Assembly (NCBI GenBank): GCA_037384885.1
Contig: JARRNO010000176.1
Location: forward strand, 1-6,154
Source: JARRNO01 sp037384885
GTDB taxonomy: Bacteria > Acidobacteriota > UBA4820 > DSQY01
DNA length: 6,154 bases
Reading direction: 5' to 3'
This document shows, piece after piece, positions 1-6,154 of the stretch. The notes under the pieces were generated by a model. The model worked only from the letters and a program-made list of their open reading frames with translations, was not told the origin of the DNA and did not search any database. The translations under genes were made by a program, and so were the position numbers. How positions within the stretch are numbered: position 1 is the stretch's first letter; each line of letters opens with the position of its first letter.

Positions 1-1012
1 GGGCGGCGTGAGCACGCCCGGCACGCCGCTTCCGGCGCTGATTTCGAGCCCTCTCCTATCGGCAAAGGCGTACTTCACATATCCCAGGGCGACCGCTTTT
101 CCCAGTTTTGGCGACCACGCGCAGGACGTGATTTTTCCAACGGCGTTATTCTCGAAGTAGACAGCCGCCCCCTCCTCCACAACGGTGTCGAGGGTCATCC
201 CCGTCAGGATCTTGTTCACGTGTCCACGGCTCATGACGCGCGCCACCACTTCCTGGCCGATGTAACACCCTTTCTTCGTGGCAACCGCATTCGGGAGATT
301 CGCCTCGAGAACAAGATTGGATTCATCCATGTCGACGCCGTACCGGGCGATGCCGCCTTCGATGCGCGCAGGTTCTAGAACCGCGCTTCCGGAAGGGACG
401 CCCCCCGCGTCCTTTAAACATTCCCAGAGGTCTTCCGCCTCCGCCGGATCGCACCAGAAGTCCGCCCCGGGGCGACCCGTGCGGCTTATCTTAGCCAGCC
501 TGGCTGTGCGTCCGCCGCCGTACGCAACGGTTACGTGTCCATAGGCCGGGAACGAATCGAGGTCCAGCTGGAAAAGCTTCTTCACGATGCCGGCGGACTT
601 TTTACCCTGGAGACTCAAGAGAGTGTGCCGCCCGGAAACGTCTGTCAGGACAGCCCTCGACCGCAGCACATACTTTCTCGGGCTCCAGGTCCGCAAGAAG
701 GGCGTCTTCTGTAGCCAGAACCCTCAAATCACCCAGAATGCGGGATCGGTGATCGAGTACGGCGGCCAGGCATCCTGCTCCCGGTCTGAGCCGCTGGATG
801 TCGTTGGAAACCTGGCCGTTCAGAAAGGACAAACGGTCTTCGCCGGAGATCTCAATCTTTCCCCGCCCGCTCAGGTCAAAAAGAACCGCCCCCTCCTCAA
901 GCGAGCGATACTCCCCCGAAGGATCACCGAAATGCAGCGCCATCGGATCGTCGCCCCCGCTTTTGAAGACGCCGCCGTTTGCCTTGTGGTAGTCTCTCAA
1001 ACCCTGAAACAT
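1..1012 (-). pseudogene. ygfZ: YgfZ/GcvT-type folate-binding protein gene, frameshifted and cut by the window edge
   Basis: YgfZ-family proteins bind tetrahydrofolate and support maintenance of certain iron-sulfur enzymes in the cytoplasm. The gene starts with ATG at 1010-1012, behind a strong site (GGAGAAGGAG read on the minus strand, 1021-1030). The first frame gives a typical N-terminal domain: GEYRSLEEGAVLFDLSGRGK, then FLNGQVSNDI, then RILGDLRVL and LADLEPEK. It then drifts into nonsense and stops at 602-604. A second frame, open from about 723 to the window start, carries the rest: VLTDVSGRHTLLSLQGK, GIARYGVDMDE and the family signature KGCYIGQE (250-273, Cys codon 265-267). Homology places the junction between about 650 and 676. 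The piece linking the two halves also looks roughly 9-10 residues shorter than I recall for the family, which fits a deletion that is not a multiple of three. The 3' end lies outside the window. It could be a real pseudogene or a sequence error. The family call is strong. Confidence 0.82.
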
Positions 1013-1051
1013 AAGAGATGCTCCTTCTCCGCGCTTCTCTGCGGACCGGAT

Positions 1052-1170
1052 GCTTCATGATAGTATACCCGCTTCCGACAACCGTCGGCATCCCGCCCGC
1101 CCGTCTCCGCCGCGCTGGACGAAGAAAACCGGATGAAGCGGGATACTTCTCCTGTTATACTGATAGAAGC
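1052..1170. promoter_or_regulatory. Divergent promoter region with mirrored TATACT hexamers
   Basis: On the plus strand TGTTATACT at 1153-1161 is an extended -10 (TG-n-TATACT), so transcription of the transsulfuration genes would begin near 1168 and leave a leader of about 200 bases. On the minus strand TATACT (plus-strand 1062-1067) lies about 50 bases upstream of the ygfZ-like start. Neither has a good TTGACA-like -35 at 17 bases. The two sites sit in an imperfect inverted repeat: AGTATACCCGCTTC (1062-1075) against GAAGCGGGATACT (1135-1147, one base missing). The promoter calls rest on hexamer match only. Confidence 0.4.
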
Positions 1171-1367
1171 TTGTCGCAGATCCCCTTCCGGCAAGTGTCC
1201 GAAGACTGTAGCGGGCCTCGCGATCTTCCGTCCGGTCCGGCGGTCTGGAGTTCCTTAGACTCTGGCATGCCGGCTCACAGGGGAGTGGGACAGCGGTTCG
1301 GGGAGAAATTCTGACCGCGTGCGGAGTCCTCTCCCGCAATTTCTCCTGGAAAGAGGAAGAACCAACC
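1168..1367 (+). promoter_or_regulatory. Structured 5' leader of the transsulfuration genes
   Basis: This stretch holds no convincing gene. Near its 3' end GGAGAAATT (1302-1310) and AATTTCTCC (1338-1346) are perfect 9-base complements. Inside their loop GCGGAG (1321-1326) can pair imperfectly with the CT-rich CCGC stretch ending at 1337. The ribosome binding site AGAGGA (1352-1357) lies just downstream. It can pair with TCCTCT (1327-1332), which is in that loop, or with TTCTCCT (1341-1347), which forms part of the long stem. The layout would allow exposed and hidden forms of the site. No T-box or SAM-I consensus is visible. Control of translation here is inferred from base pairing alone. Confidence 0.3.
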
Positions 1368-2324
1368 ATGAAACTGGTCGAGAATGTCCTGGATGTGATC
1401 GGGAACACCCCCATGATACACCTTTCGGCCTTCAAGGACGACGGCGAAGCAGACATTTACGCCAAGCTTGAATACCTGAATCCCGCGGGAAGCGTCAAGG
1501 ACCGAATCGGGCTGGCCATGGTCCTGGACGCCGAGAACTCCGGGCGACTCGGCCCAGGCGGCACCGTTCTCGAAGCAACCGCCGGCAACACGGGTATCTC
1601 CGTGGCGCTGGCCGGAATCCAGCGGGGATACCGCGTCATCATCGTCATGCCCCAGGGTTATGCGCCGGAAAAGATGGCCCTCGTTCAAGGTCTCGGTGCG
1701 GAACTCGTTCTGACGCCGGCCGCAGACAAAATGCCGGGAGCCATCGCCAAAGCGGAGGAACTGGCCAAATCCATCCCTGGCGCCGTTCCCCTGCGACAGT
1801 TCACCAATCCCGCCAACCCGCAGGCCCATTACAACACCACGGCGCCCGAAATCTGGGAACAGATGGGCGGAAATGTGGACGGGATCGCCGTCGGAGCCGG
1901 CTCGGGAGGCACCTTCACGGGTTTGGCGCGCTATTTCAAAGAACGCAACCCCGATCTCCTTGCCTACGTCGTAGAACCTCCCGGCTCCCTCTTCGGCGGC
2001 AATCCCTTTGACGCCCCCCATCGGGTGGAAGGCATCGGAAACAACTTCTGGCCGGACACGCTGGACCGTTCCCTGATGGACGGCGTCTTCACCATTCCAG
2101 ATGAAGACACTTATGGCTGGGTCAACGCGCTGGGGCGGCTGGGCATCTTGGCCGCGTCCTCATCGGGCGCGAACTTGGCGGGCGCCAAGCGGCTGGCGAA
2201 GCAATTGGGGGAGGGAAAACGTGTCGTGACGCTTTTCCCCGATTCTTCAGAACGGTACCTGAACAAATACTGCTACGACGGCAAGGTAGACGGCAAGGCG
2301 CTCCACATTCAACCCAAACCCTGA
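1368..2324 (+). CDS. Cysteine synthase / cystathionine beta-synthase-like PLP enzyme (MccA-like)
   Basis: This is a fold-type II PLP enzyme of 318 residues, the usual length for catalytic-core-only members (no CBS regulatory domain). It catalyses beta-replacement on an activated serine, with sulfide to give cysteine or with homocysteine to give cystathionine. Visible motifs are IGNTP (11-15), NPAGSVKDR (38-46) with Lys44 as the expected PLP lysine, TAGNTG (71-76) as the substrate carboxylate loop, GAGSGGT (176-182) as the PLP phosphate loop, EGIG (221-224) and SSSG (264-267), whose Ser266 should contact the PLP ring nitrogen. The TAGNTG form (rather than TSGNTG), the QFTNPANP stretch and the FPDSSERY ending resemble, from memory, Bacillus MccA, an O-acetylserine-dependent cystathionine beta-synthase. 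The adjacent CGL-like gene supports that reading over plain CysK. The ATG at 1368 has GAGGA at 1353-1357. Family is certain; the exact sulfur acceptor is not. Confidence 0.93.
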   Translation: MKLVENVLDVIGNTPMIHLSAFKDDGEADIYAKLEYLNPAGSVKDRIGLAMVLDAENSGRLGPGGTVLEATAGNTGISVALAGIQRGYRVIIVMPQGYAPEKMALVQGLGAELVLTPAADKMPGAIAKAEELAKSIPGAVPLRQFTNPANPQAHYNTTAPEIWEQMGGNVDGIAVGAGSGGTFTGLARYFKERNPDLLAYVVEPPGSLFGGNPFDAPHRVEGIGNNFWPDTLDRSLMDGVFTIPDEDTYGWVNALGRLGILAASSSGANLAGAKRLAKQLGEGKRVVTLFPDSSERYLNKYCYDGKVDGKALHIQPKP

Positions 2325-2388
2325 TACTGCCCGGCGGCCCGAACTGCGCGGCGGCGCCTGACGGGGCGGCCGATTCACGGAGACTTGG

Positions 2389-3543
2389 ATGAGCGACAAG
2401 AAAAAGGCACGATTCGACACCCTGGCGGTCCACGCCGGACAGGAACCCGATCCCACAACCGGTGCGATCATGCCACCGATCTACCAGACGTCCACGTACG
2501 CCCTTCCAGAAATGGGCGTGAGCAAGGGATACGAGTATGCGCGGACCGGCAATCCCACGCGTACGGCGCTTGAAGCAAATCTCGCGGCCCTCGAGGGAGG
2601 GACCCACGCGCGCTGCTTCGCCTCCGGAATGGCCGCCGTCTCCGCGCTCCTCATGTCACTCCTTTCCGCCGGCGACCATATCATCGTATCCAACAACGTC
2701 TACGGCGGCGTCTACCGCGTCTTCGAAACAGTTTTCCGCCGGCTGGGGCTGGACTTCTCCTGGGTGGCGACCGAAAATCTCGCCAACCTCGAATCCGCCT
2801 TCCAGGAAAACACACGGCTCGTTTATGCGGAAACTCCCACAAACCCGGTCATGAGTATCACCGACATCAAGGGAGCGGCACGCATCGCCCACGAACGGGG
2901 CGTTCCTCTGGTGGTGGACAACACCTTCATGACGCCGTGCCTTCAGCGCCCCTTATCTTTGGGAGCCGACGCGGTCGTCCACTCCACGACCAAGTACTTG
3001 AATGGCCATTCGGATTCGGTGGGCGGCGCCCTGGTAACAGCGGATGACGAACTCGACGAAAAATTCGCCTTTCTCCAGAACAGCGCGGGAGCCATTCTCG
3101 CTCCCTTTGACTGCTTCCTGGTGCTTCGAGGCACCAAGACGCTGGGGGTCCGCATGCGCCGGCACGAAACCAACGCCGCCCAAGTCGTGAAATTTCTCGA
3201 AGGCCACCCGAAGGTGGGAAAGATCCTCTATCCAGGACTGCCGAGCCACCCCGGGCACGAAGTCCACAAAAGGCAGGCGTCGGGATTCGGCGGCATGGTT
3301 TCCTTCGAATTGGAATCCGGGGCGGCTGCGGCCCGGTTCTTGAACCGCGTCAAGCTCTTCACACTTGCCGAAAGCCTGGGCGGCGTCGAGTCCCTCTCCT
3401 GCCATCCCGCCACCATGACCCACGGCGCGGTTCCGGAGGCCACCAGAAACGAGCTGGGCATCACGGATGGCCTGGTCCGACTTTCTGTAGGCATCGAAGA
3501 CCCAGAGGATCTGGTGGGCGACCTGGAGAGAGCGCTTGACTGA
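2389..3543 (+). CDS. Cystathionine gamma-lyase / gamma-synthase family PLP enzyme (MccB-like)
   Basis: This is a complete 384-residue member of the Cys/Met-metabolism PLP enzyme family, the usual length. Motifs in order: GQEPDPTTGAIMPPIYQTST near the N-terminus, YEYARTGNPTR (48-58; Tyr50 and Arg52 reach the PLP phosphate of the partner subunit), SGMAA (79-83), Tyr105 stacking on PLP, ETPTNP (148-153), Asp177 pairing with the ring nitrogen, and STTKYLNGHSD (199-209) with Lys202 as the PLP lysine. The C-terminal SLGGVESL, HPATMTHG and GLVRLSVGIED segments are typical of lyases and synthases. It follows the CBS-like gene by 64 bases and has GGAG at 2379-2382, six bases before ATG. With that neighbour the likely job is cleaving cystathionine to cysteine, 2-oxobutyrate and ammonia (reverse transsulfuration). 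Gamma-synthase or sulfhydrylase activity cannot be excluded by sequence. Confidence 0.94.
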   Translation: MSDKKKARFDTLAVHAGQEPDPTTGAIMPPIYQTSTYALPEMGVSKGYEYARTGNPTRTALEANLAALEGGTHARCFASGMAAVSALLMSLLSAGDHIIVSNNVYGGVYRVFETVFRRLGLDFSWVATENLANLESAFQENTRLVYAETPTNPVMSITDIKGAARIAHERGVPLVVDNTFMTPCLQRPLSLGADAVVHSTTKYLNGHSDSVGGALVTADDELDEKFAFLQNSAGAILAPFDCFLVLRGTKTLGVRMRRHETNAAQVVKFLEGHPKVGKILYPGLPSHPGHEVHKRQASGFGGMVSFELESGAAAARFLNRVKLFTLAESLGGVESLSCHPATMTHGAVPEATRNELGITDGLVRLSVGIEDPEDLVGDLERALD

Positions 3544-3600
3544 TGGGTCTCCAGGGATACGCAGCATACACCCGGCCGGGCCTCTTCCGGACATGACAAC

Positions 3601-4191
3601 ATGTTGCTCAAACTCATCCATTGCAGCGTTCCCAGACACCTGAGGCAAGCCTTTTCAAAGGCTCAAGGTTCCTGGAGAATGGTGTCCCAAAGCCCCGGAT
3701 TCCTCGGGCAGGCCGGAGGATGGGAAAACGGATCCCCCTCCAGCGCGCTGATTGCCGCATTCTGGCGTGACGCGGCGTCCTACCATCGATTCATGAGGGA
3801 GCTTCACGACAAGATCATCCGGCAAAGCGGACAAGGAGAGACGTACGAGGCCCTGGATGTGACACTCCTTGCTCCCGTGTGCCGGAAGGCCGAGGCGTGC
3901 CGAAGCTTCCTGCGGAAACTAAATCGGGCGATTCTCCTCCGTGTGGAGGAATGGCCCGGCCCAACCTCCGGCGCAGGTGCTCAAAACACGGTTCCGCCCG
4001 AAGACGGGAGCATGCTTTTCAAACCTCAAGGCAATTCGCGCCGCCTACTGAAGATCGGTCTCTTGGACCACAGCAGCGGGGACACGCCCGCCATGAGGCA
4101 GAAGGAGGGTCCCGGGTCTCGGGCGGCCATTCTCCGCCATGTGGTGCTCGAACCGGCTTGGCTTGTTCTGCCTTCACCGCTGGAACGCTGA
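3601..4191 (+). CDS. DUF4937 (YdbC-like) protein of unknown function
   Basis: This is a 196-residue soluble protein with no signal peptide or membrane segment. Its first half matches the DUF4937/YdbC pattern as I remember it: FSKAQGSW (18-25), PGFLGQAGGW (32-41), FWRDAASYHRFM (54-65), HD (69-70) and a closing strand TYEALDVTLL (81-90). This suggests a ferredoxin-like, ABM-type alpha/beta domain. The second half keeps fragments of a second such unit: ILLRVEEW (111-118), LLDHSSGDT near 154-162 and LEPAWLVL (183-190), which is a usual end for the longer members. It looks shortened or diverged in between. No catalytic function is known to me for the family. The start has no strong ribosome binding site, and it lies 57 bases after the lyase gene, so it may be read from the same transcript. 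The N-terminal family call is good; the second-domain reading is tentative. Confidence 0.75.
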   Translation: MLLKLIHCSVPRHLRQAFSKAQGSWRMVSQSPGFLGQAGGWENGSPSSALIAAFWRDAASYHRFMRELHDKIIRQSGQGETYEALDVTLLAPVCRKAEACRSFLRKLNRAILLRVEEWPGPTSGAGAQNTVPPEDGSMLFKPQGNSRRLLKIGLLDHSSGDTPAMRQKEGPGSRAAILRHVVLEPAWLVLPSPLER

Positions 4192-4311
4192 CCCCCTAAC
4201 CCATGCCTTTCTACGCTGCCCGCCGGCGCCTACTGGCCATTCCCTTCCCGGAATGCGACAATGGACCAAGAAATGAGTATCCGGACCCGGGAGTGGGTAT
4301 CGACCAGAGAC

Positions 4312-4315
4312 GGAG
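4312..4315 (+). promoter_or_regulatory. Ribosome binding site deciding the start of the cyclodeaminase-family gene
   Basis: GGAG lies five bases before ATG 4321. The in-frame upstream ATG at 4261 lacks a comparable site, and the residues it would add resemble nothing in the family, whose members usually begin a few residues before the ILTDAQL-type segment. The start at 4321 is therefore preferred. Confidence 0.6.
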
Positions 4316-4320
4316 CCCCC

Positions 4321-5184
4321 ATGGCCTTTCATATCCTTACGGACGCTCAACTGACAGAAGTTCTTCCCATGAAGGACGCCCTTGAAAAGCTCGAGAAGGC
4401 CCTGGCCGCCAAGTCGGCCGGCGCCATGCACTCACCGGCGCGCTTCCGGGTCGAGGGCTCAGGAGGCGATCTCGTCTTCACTGGAGGCGCGACGACGGGC
4501 AAGGAGGGCGCCATCGGGTTTCGTGTTTACGAGACATTCCCTCCAGGGTTTGAAGACCGTTACCAGGTCACGGCAGTCTGGGACAACGGCTCGGGTGCCT
4601 TCCTGGGATTGGTGGTGGGCGGCCTGCTTGGCTCCATCCGGACCGGAGCACTGGGCGGTCTCGCCGTCAAATACATGGCGCGCCGCACTTCTCGTGTGCT
4701 CGCCCTGCTGGGCTCGGGCCTTCAGGCGCGTTGGCAGCTCGAAGCCGCCCTGTGCGTCCACCCCTTTCAGAAGATTAAGGTTTACAGCCCCACCTCCGCC
4801 CATCGGAAAGCCTTTGCCTCCGAAATGGCCGAGCGCCACCGCATCGACGTCAAGGCCGTTTCCTCGGTAAGAGCCGCCATCAAAGACGCCGACGTGATCA
4901 TTTCCGCCACGCGCAGTGAACAGCCTCTCTTCCAAGCCGCCCAGATCAATCCCGGCGTACATATTTCAACCCTTGGCCCCAAAGCCAAGGGCGCAAGCGA
5001 GCTGCCCCCCGATCTCGTACCGAAATGCCGGGTGATCGCAACCGATTCGCTCAACCAGGTGGAGGACGAGGGGGAGCGATTCTTCATGGAGGGCGCATCC
5101 CACCGCCGGAGGATGGTCGAACTCTCGGATCTTGCCGCTCAGAAGACCAAGGGCAGGGTGTCCGAGGAGGATATCACCCTGTAG
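4321..5184 (+). CDS. Ornithine cyclodeaminase / mu-crystallin family NAD(P)-dependent protein
   Basis: From ATG 4321 the product is 287 residues, short for a family of about 310-330. Family members include ornithine cyclodeaminase, alanine dehydrogenase, ketimine reductases (mu-crystallin) and SbnB. Visible features are ILTDAQLTEVLPM at the N-terminus, SPARFRV (38-44), IRTGA (106-110), a Rossmann dinucleotide motif GSGLQA (131-136) followed by VYSPTSAHR (154-162), TLGPK (217-221), Glu227 and TDSLNQ (241-246). The second-strand end lacks an acidic residue and carries Ser/Thr/Arg, which hints at NADP(H). The catalytic Lys of true cyclodeaminases appears replaced by Arg68 (GFRVY), and the catalytic Asp position seems to hold Lys221, so ornithine is a doubtful substrate. 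The protein stops right at SEEDITL, where relatives usually run on for about 25 residues. It follows the DUF4937 gene by 129 bases and overlaps the convergent gene by 11 bases. A start at 4261 would add 20 residues. Confidence 0.85.
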   Translation: MAFHILTDAQLTEVLPMKDALEKLEKALAAKSAGAMHSPARFRVEGSGGDLVFTGGATTGKEGAIGFRVYETFPPGFEDRYQVTAVWDNGSGAFLGLVVGGLLGSIRTGALGGLAVKYMARRTSRVLALLGSGLQARWQLEAALCVHPFQKIKVYSPTSAHRKAFASEMAERHRIDVKAVSSVRAAIKDADVIISATRSEQPLFQAAQINPGVHISTLGPKAKGASELPPDLVPKCRVIATDSLNQVEDEGERFFMEGASHRRRMVELSDLAAQKTKGRVSEEDITL

Positions 5185-6061
5185 ATGCGGCCTGCTTCGG
5201 ATGCGGCTCCACAGTCCGGAACCCTTCCCCCCAGACTTCGTGTGCCTGCGTAACCACCACAAAGGCTTTTGGATCGATTCGCGCGATCAGGCGCTTCACC
5301 CGTGTGAGCTGGGTCCTCGATACCACAACATAGAGGACGGATCGCGGCAGACGAGTGTAGCCGCCGCTGCCCTTAAGCACCGTCACGCCGCGGTTCATCT
5401 CGGAAAAAACCGCCTCTCTGAGTTGCTCCGCCCGGTCCGAGACGATCGTGATGGTCCTGGCGTATCCCAGACCTTCCTGCACGGCGTCCACGACCCGGCT
5501 GGATATCACCGTAACGATCACGGCGTAAAGGATGGGCACGAGTCCGACGACTGGAATGGCCACGATGAGGATCAGGACATTGCTCACGAGAAACACTTGC
5601 CCGAAAGGAATCCGCCTCAGACGGTAAAGCACTTGGGCCACGATATCCGTTCCTCCGGTCGTCCCCTGCGCGCGAAGGACGAGTCCGACTCCGAACCCGT
5701 CGAGGATACCCCCGAACAGGGTGAAAATCAGTGGATCGCCCTTTATCTGGGGCAGGACCGGAACCATCAGGTCTATGGAAAACGACATGACGAGAACGGC
5801 GTAGGACGTTCGGATCAGAAACCGCCGGCCTCCGCCCCAACGCACGCCTGCCGCGAGAAGCGGGATATTCAGTACCAGGTTCGTCAACCCCACGGGCCAT
5901 TTAAAGAGGTAAAAAGCGATCATGCCGAGCCCGGTCGTCCCGGCCACGACGACGTGATTGGGGGTCATGAACATGTCCACTCCCGCAGCGACCACGAGCG
6001 CCCCAAACGTAAGGAGCAGATAGTCTCTCCCGAGCCGGATCCACTTGTTTCTGCTTGACAT
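5174..6061 (-). CDS. YitT-family membrane protein (DUF161 plus DUF2179)
   Basis: This is a complete 295-residue member of the YitT family, inner-membrane proteins of unknown transport or signalling role. Hydrophobic segments fall at about 11-33, 37-53, 57-73, 85-103, 108-130 and 155-187, giving five to six membrane passes. The family signature TTGGTDIVAQ (134-143) sits after the fifth segment. A soluble C-terminal DUF2179 domain follows (about 200-281): TITIVSD, RGVTVLKGSGGYT (224-236), LYVVVSR and EVWGEGF (275-281), the usual end. A further 14-residue tail, RTVEPHPKQAASTG, is extra and is the part encoded across the convergent overlap. The ATG at 6059-6061 has a good site, GGGAGGG on the minus strand, four bases away. 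No functional link to the sulfur genes is evident. The family is certain and the substrate unknown. Confidence 0.93.
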   Translation of the reverse strand: MSSRNKWIRLGRDYLLLTFGALVVAAGVDMFMTPNHVVVAGTTGLGMIAFYLFKWPVGLTNLVLNIPLLAAGVRWGGGRRFLIRTSYAVLVMSFSIDLMVPVLPQIKGDPLIFTLFGGILDGFGVGLVLRAQGTTGGTDIVAQVLYRLRRIPFGQVFLVSNVLILIVAIPVVGLVPILYAVIVTVISSRVVDAVQEGLGYARTITIVSDRAEQLREAVFSEMNRGVTVLKGSGGYTRLPRSVLYVVVSRTQLTRVKRLIARIDPKAFVVVTQAHEVWGEGFRTVEPHPKQAASTG

Positions 6062-6154
6062 ATCGCCCTCCCGCGCCGCCGGCGGTCCGCCTGAACCGGC
6101 GCAAGGTCTCTTCTGTTTAATAGACTTAAGGATGTACGGCAGATTCGGAACGCA
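6062..6154 (-). other. Upstream region of the YitT-family gene
   Basis: No gene is recognised here. GC-rich complementary segments lie in the probable leader (CGCCGG 6077-6082 and CCGGCG 6096-6101). An AT-richer patch around 6116-6128 (TATTAA on the minus strand) could hold a -10 element, but no matching -35 is seen. The window ends before more can be said. Confidence 0.25.

Noticed and set aside
587..1060. Plus-strand open frame opposite the ygfZ-like gene
   Set aside because: The opposite strand carries YgfZ motifs throughout, so this frame is a shadow.
1168..1367. Known riboswitch or T-box in the leader
   Set aside because: I see no SAM-I core, no SAH-type GC-rich core and no T-box sequence. 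Only the generic pairing described above remains.
1275..2021. Minus-strand open frame of 248 codons opposite the CBS-like gene
   Set aside because: It is the antisense of a clear PLP enzyme in GC-rich DNA and has no family resemblance.
3571..3580. Palindrome CCCGGCCGGG between the lyase and DUF4937 genes as a terminator
   Set aside because: It is short with no room for a loop, and no T-run follows, so it does not look like an intrinsic terminator.
2953..3648. Minus-strand open frame of 231 codons opposite the lyase gene
   Set aside because: It is the antisense of a clear CGL-family gene and has no motif of its own.
3879..4199. Alternative frame overlapping the second half of the DUF4937 gene
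   Set aside because: Its translation is rich in Arg, Gly and Ser with no motif. The 3601 frame keeps LLRVEEW and LEPAWLVL up to a natural stop.
5182..5250. Frameshifted continuation of the cyclodeaminase-family C-terminus after the stop
   Set aside because: Neither of the other two plus-strand frames after 5184 gives the usual F-x-S-x-G-type continuation, so a simple frameshift is not supported.
5132..6058. Long plus-strand open frame of 308 codons opposite the YitT gene
   Set aside because: Its translation is low-complexity in character, rich in His, Asp, Arg and Pro, with no recognisable motif. The minus-strand frame is an unmistakable YitT protein with a good ribosome binding site.

Overview
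This window is GC-rich bacterial chromosomal DNA with tightly packed genes and good Shine-Dalgarno sites. Nothing in it looks mobile: there are no transposases, integrases, tRNA genes or CRISPR arrays. The protein types (a YgfZ-like folate-binding protein, a paired CBS-like and CGL-like transsulfuration set, a DUF4937 protein, an ornithine-cyclodeaminase-family protein and a YitT-family membrane protein) fit a free-living GC-rich bacterium. A deltaproteobacterium-like lineage is possible, but the sequence alone does not settle the taxon.

Layout. Positions 1-1012, minus strand: most of a YgfZ/GcvT-type folate-binding protein gene. It runs off the left edge and is broken by a frame change near 650-676. 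Positions 1013-1367: a divergent intergenic region of about 355 bases, with a plausible extended -10 promoter, mirrored promoter-like repeats and a structured leader in front of the next gene. Positions 1368-5184, plus strand: four co-directional genes that could form one operon. They are a cysteine synthase/cystathionine beta-synthase-like PLP enzyme (1368-2324), a cystathionine gamma-lyase/synthase (2389-3543), a DUF4937 (YdbC-like) protein of unknown function (3601-4191) and an ornithine cyclodeaminase/mu-crystallin-family NAD(P)-dependent protein (preferred start 4321, end 5184). Positions 5174-6061, minus strand: a YitT-family membrane protein whose 3' end overlaps the cyclodeaminase-family gene by 11 bases. 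Positions 6062-6154: its upstream region, with no further gene recognised.

Working together. The first two plus-strand genes match the reverse transsulfuration pair known as MccA/MccB in Bacillus: homocysteine plus an activated serine gives cystathionine, which is cleaved to cysteine. The less ordinary part is what follows the pair. A DUF4937 protein and a mu-crystallin-like reductase could act on by-products of transsulfuration, such as cyclic sulfur ketimines, or could belong to a side pathway. That link is inferred from gene order only. No clearly new system is visible. The best leads are this extended cluster, the possible translational switch in front of it, and the broken ygfZ-like gene.
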